A stretch of DNA of 31,190 bases from Methanobacterium sp. UBA410 (GCA_002498385.1 DAHH01000015.1:227615-258804), one strand, 5' to 3'; positions 1 through 7,900 are shown, counted from the first letter of the stretch. Notes: generated by a model from the letters alone, not told the origin. Numbers and translations: made by a program.

Positions 1-305
1 TTAAAGTATTAAACTCTGTTTTATAAGTTTATTTTTGTTTAGATTAAAATTTTTCATATAGAAAGTTGTAAAAAATGTTATAAATTCTTATTTTATCAAA
101 ATAATTTATTTAACCCTTAACAAGGAGCTATTTCTAACAAATCTATTTCTAACAAATCTACGGATCAAAACTTTATAAGTAACCTGTTAAAAAGTTCCAC
201 AAGTATTCAAAACACCTATTTCACTCGTACCCTCCAAAACGTGCTAGCTAATACTGGGACAAAAAACCGGATAGCTAATTGAATATTAAGGACATATTAA
301 TATCA
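1..305. other. AT-rich non-coding stretch
   Basis: No convincing gene. It is very AT-rich and stop-dense in all frames. The only structure seen is a 15-base perfect tandem duplication at 128-157. The last part is the upstream region of a decayed prenyltransferase gene. Confidence 0.6.
128..157. repeat. 15-bp tandem repeat, two copies
   Basis: CTATTTCTAACAAAT occurs at 128-142 and again, identical and directly adjacent, at 143-157; the next bases (CTA) begin a third copy. Probably replication slippage in non-coding DNA. Confidence 0.9.
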
Positions 306-770
306 ATGCGTCCCAAACAGTGGTACAAAAACTTAGTCATTTTCATTGGGATCGTATTTTCACTAAATCTACTAAATTTTAACCTATGAATAAACGTTAT
401 CTCAGCGTTTGTAATATTCTGCTTACTTTCTGGAAGTACCTACATCATAAACGATTATCTTGATGTGGAAAAGGACCGTAACCATCCTAAAAAGTGCAAA
501 CGTCCGCTTGCATCCGGAAAACTGAAAACATCCCATGCACTGCTATTTTCAGCTGCGGCAGTCACAGCTGCATTTTTACTGGCCTACACAGTGAACACTT
601 CACTCTTTCTGGTTTCACTCTCATTTTTCGGCCTCATACTTGTTTACTCCCTGTTTTTAAAGGAGGTGACCCTTGTGAAAAGGAGACATAAACTGCTTTT
701 ACTTGAAGATAGAGTAAAAGTCCACCGAAAATCCTTGAGGGCTGTTCAAAGGATATGGTGGTCAGCATGA
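306..770 (+). pseudogene. Broken UbiA-family prenyltransferase (decaprenyl-phosphate phosphoribosyltransferase-like)
   Basis: Reading from ATG 306 gives MRPKQWYKNLVIFIG, then an in-frame TGA at 387-389, then the same frame continues through YIINDYLDVEKDRNHPKK and KRPLASGKL. The NDxxDxxxDxxHPxKxxRP pattern is the prenyl-diphosphate/Mg site of UbiA enzymes, in the form typical of decaprenyl-phosphate phosphoribosyltransferases that feed archaeal and mycobacterial cell-envelope glycans. Family similarity is lost after about position 677, shortly after VYSLFLKEVTLV, and the frame then ends at 770. Only the N-terminal part of a normally about 290-residue membrane protein is present. A strong ribosome binding site (AAAGGAGGTGA, 659-669) followed by GTG 675 lies at the break and may belong to the start of a neighbouring gene joined here by deletion. 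Nonsense codon plus truncation make this a pseudogene; selenocysteine is not expected in this order. Confidence 0.75.
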
Positions 771-1271
771 CGTTCTGGTTCGGTCTGGATGTTGGTTTCA
801 TTTACAACAATGCAAAGATCAATGCAAACGATGAAAACACCCAACTGCACATTCAGAACATGTTGAAGATCTCAAATTCAGATCCTTCAAACACCATAAT
901 CCTTATAAGGGACATAAACCGGGAATATGAGGGTTTCAACTGGAGAAATGCCATGTACTACCTTTCAGGTTACGATGTTTACTATCTCTTCAACCAGGAA
1001 AACTCCGGAATTAAGGGTAAAGTTTCGCTGTGGCACGGTAAAAACTTGAGCTACACAACTTCTGAAGCATCCACCCCCTGAAGTGCCAGTTACATCAAAA
1101 ACAACCAGGATCGTCTGGATAATGAGTGATCAAACGTCCTTCTACCAGGATGTGAAGGATAAGCTGGGGGTTAACGCCATAAAACTTCCAAACAGCCTGA
1201 AGATATATTACTCTTACGTTGGAAACCAGACTTCCAACTTCCAGATCAGTGATTTTATATTCAAGCGCTGA
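755..1271 (+). pseudogene. Frameshifted C-terminal fragment of a membrane glycosyltransferase-like protein
   Basis: An open frame from 755 to the TGA at 1079-1081 encodes a soluble segment with ILIRDINREYEGFNWR and YYLSGYDVYYLF. The adjacent frame continues it from about 1077 (PEVPVTSKTTRIVWIMSDQ) to 1271. A one-base frameshift in the C run at 1073-1078 joins the two halves into about 170 residues. The pattern resembles the extracellular C-terminal domain of archaeal GT39-like polyprenol-linked glycosyltransferases, consistent with the neighbouring polyprenyl-phosphate enzyme remnant, but I recognise it only loosely. No membrane segments or catalytic domain remain, so it is a remnant whichever family it belonged to. 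Confidence 0.5.
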
Positions 1272-1301
1272 CTTAAACAAGCCTAAAACAGGAGTGATCT
1301 T

Positions 1302-1589
1302 ATGGATAAACTGGAAAAGGCAGTTGACCAGATGTCTAAAATGCCAGAAAAACAGAGGAACAGTTTAATAGAAATGGAAAAAAAGAAGGTTTGCATCTGC
1401 AGGAGATGTCCAAGTTACTCAGAATGCATGAAAGATTCAAATGAGGGGTTTTTCTGCATCCTGGGTAAAAGCGACTGCAAGATCAACGTGGACACCTGTA
1501 TGTGTACAGGGTGTCCGGCGTATCAGAGCTTCAAATTAAAAAACGATTTTTACTGTGTTGCAGGTTCAGAGATGAATTTAAGGGGTTGA
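1302..1589 (+). CDS. Small Cys-rich protein, DUF2769-like
   Basis: A 95-residue protein whose first 30 residues are charged and helical. The rest holds ten cysteines in two similar modules: VCICRRCPSYSEC with a following FFC, and DTCMCTGCPAYQSF followed by YCVAGSE. The paired CxCxxCPxY pattern with a GKSDC segment matches what I recall of DUF2769, small methanogen proteins presumed to bind a metal or an Fe-S cluster. Function is unknown. Start ATG 1302 is supported by AGGAGTGAT twelve bases upstream. It stands alone after the decayed genes, and the next gene starts 207 bases downstream. Confidence 0.7.
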   Translation: MDKLEKAVDQMSKMPEKQRNSLIEMEKKKVCICRRCPSYSECMKDSNEGFFCILGKSDCKINVDTCMCTGCPAYQSFKLKNDFYCVAGSEMNLRG

Positions 1590-1796
1590 TGCTTCCTAAA
1601 TCAAGAGTATCAGAAGGTTTAAGTATCAAAAAAGGAGTTTTTAAACCTCAAAGATTTTATTTGGAATTTCTGCACATCTTTTTTTTAGAATTCTACTGAA
1701 GATATCATATAAGCCTTCACCCTATTAAAAAAAATAATTTAAAATGGATTAATTCTAAACTTAGTAAAAGTTTTATAAATTACAGATGGTGCCTTT

Positions 1797-2546
1797 ATGA
1801 GTACATATTCAGAAGAAGATTACTGGGAAATCATAAACAGACAGAAGGAGATTTTGAACAAAAAAGAGCAGTTAAAACTTAAAAGCTCGAAAATAACAGT
1901 TATAGGTTGTGGAGGTATAGGAGGAGCTGTAATAGAAATGCTGGCAAGGATGGGTGTTGGAAAACTTCGTATCGTTGACAAAGATGTTTTCGACCTTTCA
2001 AACATCAACCGTCAGCTCATGAGTAGCATGAAGAGCATTGGTAAACCCAAAGCAGAAGTTACAAAGGAAATCATAAACGCAATAAATCCCTTCGTGGAAA
2101 TTGAAGCTTTAAACCAGGAGTTAAACGAAGAAAATGTGCAAGAAACGATTGAAAACAGCACCGTTGTTGTTGATGCCCTTGACAACCTCATAGCCAGGAT
2201 ATTCATCAGCCGAAAAGCTTCAGAACTTGGGATACCCTTTGTACATGGTGCAATACACGGTACAATGGGCCAGGTTACAACTTTCACTTCAAAAACGCCT
2301 TCATACGAGGAAACATTCAAATTACTTTCCGCTGGAAAGGACTTAACTCCTGAAATCATTTCAGAGGTTAAAAAATTCAACAAACATGTTCCCCCGGTAA
2401 TAGGACCTGTACCCAATATCACAGGCTGCCTGCAGGCATTTGAGGTTGTTAAAATCATAACAGGCCGTGAAAATATTATAACAGCCCCGGATGTTTTGAT
2501 ATTTGACCTTCTAAAAAAGGAGCCCTTTTCAGTTTTCAGGTTTTGA
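1797..2546 (+). CDS. ThiF/MoeB/HesA-family adenylyltransferase (E1-like)
   Basis: A 249-residue Rossmann protein of the E1-like family that adenylates the C-terminal glycine of ubiquitin-like sulfur carriers such as MoaD and ThiS. Visible motifs are the nucleotide loop GCGGIGG (residues 37-43), the acidic strand end DKD (61-63), NINRQ (69-73), GKPKA (82-86), the VVDALDN segment and the C-terminal GPVPNITGCLQAFEVVKIITG region. The paired CxxC zinc knuckles usual in MoeB/ThiF are absent and there is no rhodanese domain. A role in molybdopterin sulfur transfer would fit this Mo/W-rich neighbourhood, but thiamine or tRNA thiolation is equally possible. ATG 1797 overlaps no other gene. The Shine-Dalgarno is weak (GATGGTG at 1784-1790), and a TATA-like TTTTATAAATTA lies just upstream. 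Confidence 0.85.
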   Translation: MSTYSEEDYWEIINRQKEILNKKEQLKLKSSKITVIGCGGIGGAVIEMLARMGVGKLRIVDKDVFDLSNINRQLMSSMKSIGKPKAEVTKEIINAINPFVEIEALNQELNEENVQETIENSTVVVDALDNLIARIFISRKASELGIPFVHGAIHGTMGQVTTFTSKTPSYEETFKLLSAGKDLTPEIISEVKKFNKHVPPVIGPVPNITGCLQAFEVVKIITGRENIITAPDVLIFDLLKKEPFSVFRF

Positions 2547-2562
2547 TCTACAAGGTTTTAAA

Positions 2563-2622
2563 CTTTTAGGAAATTTAAACTTCTTTTAGGAAATTTAAAC
2601 TTCTTTTAAAAGATTTAAACTG
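2563..2622. repeat. 20-bp tandem repeat, two exact copies and one diverged
   Basis: CTTTTAGGAAATTTAAACTT occurs at 2563-2582 and again at 2583-2602, followed by a diverged third copy (CTTTTAAAAGATTTAAACTG) at 2603-2622, directly after the ThiF-family gene. Confidence 0.85.
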
Positions 2623-3001
2623 TTTAATCTTGTTTAAAAAGATTTTTTCAAGGTCTCTTAAAAGATTTTTTTAGTAGAAAATAAGAAAACCTAATTTAAA
2701 GACTTGTTAAAAACTACAAAAAAAGTACAAAAAAAGATCCAAACCAATTAGAACTATTAAAAAGTTTTTATTAACGATTTGATGATTTAAAAGTTTTTAA
2801 ATTCAAAAAAACAATGTTCTATAATTTATCACTGTACATGATGAATCAAATAGTTCTTAGAGGTATGGTTCAGGTCTTGTTCAATTGATAATTAGCCATG
2901 ATCTGGTTCCAGTGAGCTGATCATTGTCACATAAAATTCAGTATAACAGTATCAATACATGGCTTCGATAGCTTAATATAAAAGAACAATGTTTCAAAAC
3001 A

Positions 3002-3011
3002 TTTATATATT
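3002..3011 (+). promoter_or_regulatory. TATA box of glnA
   Basis: TTTATATATT lies about 55 bases upstream of the first glnA codon. Archaeal transcription would begin about 25 bases downstream, near 3027-3032, inside the NrpR operator. Confidence 0.65.
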
Positions 3012-3018
3012 ATTAAAA

Positions 3019-3032
3019 GGAAAGTTCTTTCC
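3019..3032 (+). promoter_or_regulatory. NrpR operator at the glnA promoter
   Basis: GGAAAGTTCTTTCC is a near-perfect dyad (GGAAAG / CTTTCC) and exactly fits the GGAA-N6-TTCC operator established for methanogen NrpR. It sits just downstream of the TATA box, over the predicted transcription start, so a bound repressor would block glnA when nitrogen is sufficient. The NrpR gene lies two genes' distance downstream, at 4657. Confidence 0.85.
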
Positions 3033-3070
3033 GGTATAAAGTTCATAAAATACTCATGGAGGTATTTAAT

Positions 3071-4399
3071 TTGCAAGATAAGGTAAAACAGATCGTTGAC
3101 AAAATCGGCACATGCGGCATAAAGTTCCTAAGGCTCCAATTTGTGGACATAAACGGAACTCCAAAGAATATGGCAGTTCCTCTGGCAAAACCAGAAGATA
3201 TTGTAGACATAATAGAAAATGGATTATTATTTGACGGTTCATCAATAGAAGGATTCGTTGACATCAATGAAAGTGATTTAATAATAAAGCCGGACCCAGA
3301 CACCTTCTCAACCCTTCCATGGAGGCCTGAGGAGAAGGGAGTTTGCAGGTTTATATGCGACATCTACTGGCCTGACATGACCCCATTCGAGGGAGATCCC
3401 AGACACGTACTTAAAAAAGCCCTTAAAAAAGCAGAAGAAAAAGGATACAAATACAACGTTGGTCCAGAACCAGAATTCTTCATAATAGGTGAAGATGAAG
3501 AAGGAAACATTGTACCACACGATGACGGTGAGTACTTCGATGTTGAACCAGTTGACCAGGGAACAGACTTCAGAAGGGAACTGGTTTTAGGACTCGAGGA
3601 ACTCAACTTCGACGTGGAAGTGAGCCACCACGAGGTTGGTCCAGGCCAGCACGAGATAGATTTCAAATTTAACGACGCGCTAAAAACAGCAGACGCAGTT
3701 ATAACTTTTAAACAGGCAATAAAAGCCATAGTTGACAACATGGGTTACATGGTTACATTCATGCCTAAACCATTCTTCGGAGTCAACGGTAGCGGAATGC
3801 ACTGCCACCAGAGCTTATTTAAAGACGACAAAAACGTTTTCTACGACCCAAATGGTGAGGAAGAGCTCTCAGATGAGGCAAGGTATTTCATAGGAGGCCT
3901 GCTAAAACACGCCAAAGCCCTCTCAGCAATCGTTGCACCAACAATAAACTCCTACAAGAGACTTGTTCCAGGATACGAAGCACCATGTTACATAGCTTAC
4001 GGACTCAAAAACAGGTCAACACTTGTAAGGATACCAGCAAGCAGGGGTAACGGTACAAGAGTTGAATTCAGATGCCCTGACCCATCATGCAACCCCTACC
4101 TGGCATTTGCAGCATTGTTAGAAGCTGGAATGGATGGTGTTGAGAACAAGATAGACCCAGGTGAAGCAATAGAAACAAACGTCTTCGAACTGGACGAAGC
4201 AGGACTTGAAAAACTTGGAATAGACGTGCTACCATCCAGCCTTTGGGAAGCATACCATGCACTGGAAGAAGACGAGATCATCAAAAACTCCCTTGGTGAC
4301 CACGTTTACAAACAGTTCATGGCAATTAAACGTGCAGAGTGGGACAGCTACAGAGTGCAGGTATCCCCATACGAGTTAGATAAGTACCTGGAGATTTAA
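3071..4399 (+). CDS. glnA: Glutamine synthetase, type I
   Basis: Makes glutamine from glutamate, ammonia and ATP in the cytoplasm, the main ammonia-assimilation step. Family motifs are intact: DGSSIEGF, PEPEFFI, the ATP-site NGSGMHCHQS, NSYKRLVPGYEAP and the C-terminal RVEFRCPDPSCNPYLAF. Length (442 residues) fits GSI-alpha enzymes. An upstream in-frame ATG at 3056 would add five residues but has no ribosome binding site. That ATG overlaps GGAGGT (3058-3063), which is well placed seven bases before TTG 3071, so TTG is the likelier start. Transcription is probably repressed by NrpR through the operator at 3019-3032. A palindrome followed by a T run at the stop codon is a plausible transcript end. 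Confidence 0.95.
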   Translation: MQDKVKQIVDKIGTCGIKFLRLQFVDINGTPKNMAVPLAKPEDIVDIIENGLLFDGSSIEGFVDINESDLIIKPDPDTFSTLPWRPEEKGVCRFICDIYWPDMTPFEGDPRHVLKKALKKAEEKGYKYNVGPEPEFFIIGEDEEGNIVPHDDGEYFDVEPVDQGTDFRRELVLGLEELNFDVEVSHHEVGPGQHEIDFKFNDALKTADAVITFKQAIKAIVDNMGYMVTFMPKPFFGVNGSGMHCHQSLFKDDKNVFYDPNGEEELSDEARYFIGGLLKHAKALSAIVAPTINSYKRLVPGYEAPCYIAYGLKNRSTLVRIPASRGNGTRVEFRCPDPSCNPYLAFAALLEAGMDGVENKIDPGEAIETNVFELDEAGLEKLGIDVLPSSLWEAYHALEEDEIIKNSLGDHVYKQFMAIKRAEWDSYRVQVSPYELDKYLEI

Positions 4400-4423
4400 A
4401 TCTCCAAACATCCTTCTTTTTTT
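4390..4423 (+). terminator. Hairpin plus T run at the glnA 3' end
   Basis: GGAGATTTAAATCTCC (4390-4405) is a perfect 16-base palindrome spanning the glnA stop codon, followed by a T-rich tract ending at 4423. Archaeal termination needs mainly the T run; the hairpin may stabilise the mRNA end. Confidence 0.55.
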
Positions 4424-4513
4424 ACTCCCTTATTATTACTTATTTATAAGTTTATCTGAATATTAAAAAGGTATTTAAAATAATTCAACCAAATAAAGAT
4501 TTAGATAAATACA

Positions 4514-4565
4514 GAAGTTTTATAATGAAGTTTTATAATGAAGTTTTATAATAAAGTTTTATAAT
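4514..4565. repeat. 13-bp tandem repeat, four copies, each TATA-like
   Basis: GAAGTTTTATAAT is repeated at 4514-4526, 4527-4539 and 4540-4552, with a fourth copy (AAAGTTTTATAAT) at 4553-4565. Each unit contains TTTTATAAT, which resembles an archaeal TATA box. The array lies in the promoter region of nrpR, about 90 bases before its start codon. Confidence 0.9.
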
Positions 4566-4656
4566 AAATTGTCCAAGAAAGTAAAAACTCCAGCTGGAAG
4601 GAGTTAAAACCAAACATTAAAGATCAAATATTTAAGATTTGTTAAACGGTGACCAA

Positions 4657-6354
4657 ATGCCACAAGAAACCGACCGCAAAATGATGGAAATCCTGAGGAT
4701 TTTAGCAGACAGGGAAAAGGTTCTTGGCGCCAAAACCATTGCAGAAGAACTGAAAAAGAAGGGTTACAACCTTGGAGAGAGAGCAGTAAGATACCACATG
4801 CGCATCCTTGATGAAAAGGGATTCACAGAACGTATAGGTTATGCAGGGCGTCAGATAACCGAAAAAGGATTGAAAGAACTTGAAAAAGGTTTGATCTACG
4901 ATCAAGTCGATTTTATATTCTCCAAATTTGAGGACATGATATACCAAACAACTTTGGACCCCTTAAAGGGGATTGGAACCGTTATTGTGAACACTTCCTC
5001 CTTCACCTACAACAGAGAAGTTATGGATGTGATGGAACGGGTTTTTGCAAAGGGAATTGCGGTAAGTCCATATATAAATACAACACCCATCAGAGCTGAT
5101 GGAAAGGATAAGATGAAGGTTGAAACTGTTTGTGGAACCACTGTAGATGGCATGCTCCTGAGCCAGGGGATACCAGTTATCCCGCAGTACGGAGGGATCG
5201 TCAAGGTTGAAGACCACGTTCCAGTGAGGTTCACGGAACTCATAGCCTACAAAAAGACCTCAATGACACCGCTTGAAGCCTTCACAAACCGTGAGATGAC
5301 ATCTGTACTGGACGTAATCAACACTGGAGACGGAATCATCCCTGCAAACTTCAGGATCATCCCTGCAAGTGCAAGAAATCGGGCAATCAGCCTTTTTAAG
5401 GACCTTGAGAAAATTGGAATATCAGGACTTTTGAAGATGGGCCAAAATGGGGAATCTGTGCTTGGAGTTCCTGTAAATGATGATATGGTGGGTATTGCAA
5501 TTATAGGGGGAATATCACCGCTTTGCGCTGCAAATGAAGCTGGTTTTGACGTTAACATCAAACTGGCAGAGACAACCTCTGAGTTCTCAAGCATGAGCCG
5601 TCTAACATCTTTTAAACCAATGCTGAAGATAACAGGCCCTGAAACAGGCCAAAAGGTCAAGTTCCTACTTTCAAAAGCTTGGAACCTTATATACAACGTA
5701 AACTTTGATCTTGAAACCCGCAGCGGCAAAGTCATTGCCAATGTATCCAACGTGAAAAATGAGGATCTTGAAGGGGCCATGGATGTTTTTGACAGGGTCA
5801 TGGATTCCAAACCCCATTACTGCACCAGCAGATTTTTCAGGTTAATTCCAGATGTTGAACCAGGTAAAACAGGCATAGCCACAGTTTGCAGTTTAACGAT
5901 TGATGGAATCCTTACAAAGATGGGAATACCATCCATTCCCCAGTACGGAGGAGTGCTTGAAACAGAGGGAAAGGAACCACGGTTCATTGAACTTACAGCT
6001 TACAGTGGATCATCCCTCGATCCGCATGAAATATACATATCCAAAAACATGACGTCGGTTATAGATTCCCTGAATGGAAAAGGAAGGATACTTGCAAGTT
6101 TAAGGGAGATTCCATACATGGCACGTCCAGATGCAGTTGAAGTCCTGGAGAGTGTTAATGAAGCAGGATTTCCCATTCTTAAAGTTGGAAAACCAAGCGA
6201 ACTTATATACAATGCAAAAGTTGAACGTTACAGGGCAGGTATTGTAGCTCCAGGTGGCTTAAATCCAATTGCAGCCATTAAAGAGAGTGGAATACCCATA
6301 GAACCAAAGGCTGTTGAAATGCTCATGGACATATCCCAAATGGAAGAATTTTAA
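4657..6354 (+). CDS. nrpR: NrpR, global nitrogen repressor (winged helix plus two NrpR domains)
   Basis: Represses nitrogen-assimilation genes at GGAA-N6-TTCC operators and is released by 2-oxoglutarate, as established in methanogens. Residues 1 to about 70 form a winged-helix DNA-binding domain (KTIAEELKKKGYNLGERAV, then RYHMRILDEKGF). Two homologous effector/dimerisation (DUF128) domains follow at about 85-315 and 320-560; each has a matching segment, IPVIPQYGGIVKVE and IPSIPQYGGVLETE. The one-polypeptide, two-domain form is the Methanobacteriales arrangement. ATG 4657 is preferred over an upstream TTG at 4639 because GGTGA (4648-4652) precedes it. It lies 257 bases after glnA and has no obvious GGAA-N6-TTCC site of its own; its promoter region holds a four-copy TATA-like repeat. 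Confidence 0.92.
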   Translation: MPQETDRKMMEILRILADREKVLGAKTIAEELKKKGYNLGERAVRYHMRILDEKGFTERIGYAGRQITEKGLKELEKGLIYDQVDFIFSKFEDMIYQTTLDPLKGIGTVIVNTSSFTYNREVMDVMERVFAKGIAVSPYINTTPIRADGKDKMKVETVCGTTVDGMLLSQGIPVIPQYGGIVKVEDHVPVRFTELIAYKKTSMTPLEAFTNREMTSVLDVINTGDGIIPANFRIIPASARNRAISLFKDLEKIGISGLLKMGQNGESVLGVPVNDDMVGIAIIGGISPLCAANEAGFDVNIKLAETTSEFSSMSRLTSFKPMLKITGPETGQKVKFLLSKAWNLIYNVNFDLETRSGKVIANVSNVKNEDLEGAMDVFDRVMDSKPHYCTSRFFRLIPDVEPGKTGIATVCSLTIDGILTKMGIPSIPQYGGVLETEGKEPRFIELTAYSGSSLDPHEIYISKNMTSVIDSLNGKGRILASLREIPYMARPDAVEVLESVNEAGFPILKVGKPSELIYNAKVERYRAGIVAPGGLNPIAAIKESGIPIEPKAVEMLMDISQMEEF

Positions 6355-6503
6355 CTTCTCATTTTTAGATCCATTCTATTTTTACCTTTTCCCATCTCAA
6401 TCCTTTCCCAAGCCAAAGTTTATTAAAATAAGTTTAATTAAACAAACAAGGGCCCTAACTGTTTATTTTAAAAAAAGTCTCTGAAAATACAGAAAAGGAT
6501 CTG

Positions 6504-6545
6504 GTGGATTAATGAAAAAAAGTTTAGTGGATTAATGAAAAAAAG
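6504..6545. repeat. 19-bp direct repeat between convergent genes
   Basis: GTGGATTAATGAAAAAAAG occurs at 6504-6522 and 6527-6545, separated by TTTA, in the gap where nrpR and trmO converge. Nothing else was seen in 6355-6576. Confidence 0.8.
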
Positions 6546-6576
6546 AATAATGGAGATTAGTGATTTGATCAGTGAT

Positions 6577-7068
6577 TTAATCTACAAATCGTCCATCTGA
6601 TTTTTTGGTTGAAGCGTTTTGATGTTTATCCTCAAACCATCCCACACAAACCTTTTCATCCGGTTTTCTATCAAACTGGGGTATGTAGGGTTTTATATCA
6701 AGTAATGGCGTGCCATCAAGGATGTCCACGTTGGATATGTGTAGAGTTGCACCTTCCACTCCTTCAAGTTTCACAACAGAAAGTCCTATTTGATTTGGCC
6801 TTTTTGGCGCCCTTGTAGCAAATATCCCATGTTTTTTATCATCTAAAAATGGTTTAACCCTTAATGAGTAACTATTCGATTTGTGGAGATGATAGATGAG
6901 GACTATGTGAGAGAACTGCTCAAGGTCTACAAGCCCGTCTTTGTATTCTTCACTGAGTTGTATTTCACCATGGACCCCACATGCTCCAATCGGCTGGATT
7001 GGCATGCCCCTTAAATCTTTAAAAGGAGATTTTATCACTCCAATTGGTTTGTACTCAACTGATTCCAT
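6577..7068 (-). CDS. trmO: TrmO/TsaA-family tRNA (t6A37) N6-methyltransferase
   Basis: The family methylates N6-threonylcarbamoyladenosine at tRNA position 37 using SAM, through a beta-barrel TsaA domain unrelated to Rossmann methyltransferases. Diagnostic segments are IGVIKSPFKDLRGMPIQP near the N-terminus, FATRAPKRPNQIGLSVV in the middle and DILDGTPLLDIKPYIPQFD near the C-terminus. At 163 residues it is about the size of a bare TsaA domain. ATG 7068 follows GGTGA at a five-base gap; a GTG at 7077 is in frame but overlaps that ribosome binding site. It is a single gene converging on nrpR. The exact tRNA substrate in archaea is inferred from the family. Confidence 0.85.
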   Translation of the reverse strand: MESVEYKPIGVIKSPFKDLRGMPIQPIGACGVHGEIQLSEEYKDGLVDLEQFSHIVLIYHLHKSNSYSLRVKPFLDDKKHGIFATRAPKRPNQIGLSVVKLEGVEGATLHISNVDILDGTPLLDIKPYIPQFDRKPDEKVCVGWFEDKHQNASTKKSDGRFVD

Positions 7069-7189
7069 TGTTTTCACCGTTTTTACTTGTTTTAAAGAGT
7101 TTAATAAAAGATCGAGATGCCCCTAAAGCCATGAAAAATCTTTTATGAAATTAGGTAGATACTATTAGTATAAAAATAGGGGTGATCAT

Positions 7190-7399
7190 ATGGAAATAAG
7201 CGCAAGGAACGTGCTGGAAGGAACCGTGGAAAATGTTGATGTTGGAGCAGTTATGGCAAACGTTAAAATAAAAATAAGCTCTACAAACATTATAACTGCC
7301 GTGATAACCAAAGAATCTGTTGATAAAATGGGAATTAAAAAGGGCGACAAAGTTTCAGCCATAATAAAATCAACTGAAGTCATGGTTGCAAAGGATTAA
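7190..7399 (+). CDS. mop: Molbindin (single Mop domain), molybdate/tungstate-binding
   Basis: A 69-residue protein consisting of one Mop/TOBE domain: MEISARNVLEGTVENVDVG, then ITAVITKESVDKMGIKKGDK and VSAIIKSTEVMVA. Molbindins oligomerise and bind molybdate or tungstate oxyanions for storage or buffering. The same SARNVxEG opening recurs in the C-terminal domain of the WtpC-like ATPase at 19119-20165. The start is well supported by GGGGTGATC upstream of ATG 7190. It is monocistronic, with a TATA-like AGTATAAAAATA about 30 bases upstream. Which oxyanion is preferred cannot be seen. Confidence 0.88.
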   Translation: MEISARNVLEGTVENVDVGAVMANVKIKISSTNIITAVITKESVDKMGIKKGDKVSAIIKSTEVMVAKD

Positions 7400-7645
7400 A
7401 TAGAAAGACGTTTTATTTTTTATTTCTTGATTTTTTTCTTTTTGAATTCTAATATCCCTAATTTTAAGCCAATTTTTTTCACTTCCTTATTTATCTAAAT
7501 CCAAATAAGGACATTCTAAGTTTTTTAAATGTTTTTTTAGGATATTACTTAAACAATAAAGTTTTAAATGGATAAAATTCCTAAAAAAAGTATTTTTAAC
7601 AGGTTAATTTTAATATATCCAGCTTAAACACCCCAGTACAAAACC
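7400..7645. other. AT-rich spacer without a gene
   Basis: Together with the promoter element that follows, this separates mop from the ferredoxin gene by 309 bases. T-rich runs right after mop (7411-7441) could end its transcript. No coding signal or repeat was seen. Confidence 0.6.
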
Positions 7646-7658
7646 GATATGTTTATAT
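7646..7658 (+). promoter_or_regulatory. Shared promoter element, copy 1 (overlaps TATA)
   Basis: GATATGTTTATAT, 51 bases before the ferredoxin start ATG 7709. The same 13 bases occur at 9091 and 12917, and an 11/13 match on the minus strand at 22232-22220. An imperfect second half-site (ACATTTC, 7661-7667) follows. A downstream GAATAAGTTATAT (7668-7680) is also nearly repeated near copy 3. Confidence 0.6.
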
Positions 7659-7708
7659 GTACATTTCGAATAAGTTATATCAAAACAAGTTTATGAGTGG
7701 TGATAGTA

Positions 7709-7900
7709 ATGGCAATAGTTATAGACCCGGAAAAATGTGGAAAGATCAAAAACTGCCCAGGCGAGGGACTGTGTATCAAACTGTGTGAAAAGGGAGCCAT
7801 CATCGAAGAAAACGGAGAAGTTGTGTTGGTACCGGAAAAATGCGATGAATGCGACATATGCATTCAAAACTGTCCCAACCAGGCCATATCCAAAGCTTAA
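7709..7900 (+). CDS. Small two-cluster ferredoxin
   Basis: A 63-residue iron-sulfur protein. The second [4Fe-4S] motif is canonical (CDECDICIQNCPNQAI). The first is stretched, with spacing C-x5-C-x5-C-x3-C (CGKIKNCPGEGLCIKLC), so all four ligands are present but the loop differs from standard ferredoxins. It probably passes electrons to the polyferredoxin encoded 28 bases downstream, in the same transcript. ATG 7709 follows GGTGA at a short distance; an in-frame start at 7697 lies upstream of that ribosome binding site and is less likely. The promoter carries the shared GATATGTTTATAT element. Confidence 0.85.
   Translation: MAIVIDPEKCGKIKNCPGEGLCIKLCEKGAIIEENGEVVLVPEKCDECDICIQNCPNQAISKA

Larger units (their letters stand above)
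2547..3018. other. Long AT-rich spacer upstream of glnA
   Basis: No gene seen. It contains a 20-bp tandem repeat at 2563-2622, long A and T runs, and at about 2850-2970 a less AT-rich island with a possible TATA box (TCTATAATTTATC, about 2818-2830) upstream and a weak inverted repeat (TGATC ... GATCA around 2899-2923). The right end is the glnA promoter. Confidence 0.6.

Noticed and set aside
387..389. In-frame TGA as selenocysteine
   Set aside because: UbiA enzymes have no selenocysteine, the order is not known to use it, and the gene is truncated further on.
2012..2458. Long minus-strand open frame inside the ThiF-family gene
   Set aside because: A shadow of the coding strand without a recognisable domain or ribosome binding site; similar shadows in glnA, nrpR and other genes were also dropped.
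3056..3058. ATG 3056 as the glnA start
   Set aside because: It has no ribosome binding site and overlaps GGAGGT, which is ideally placed for TTG 3071.
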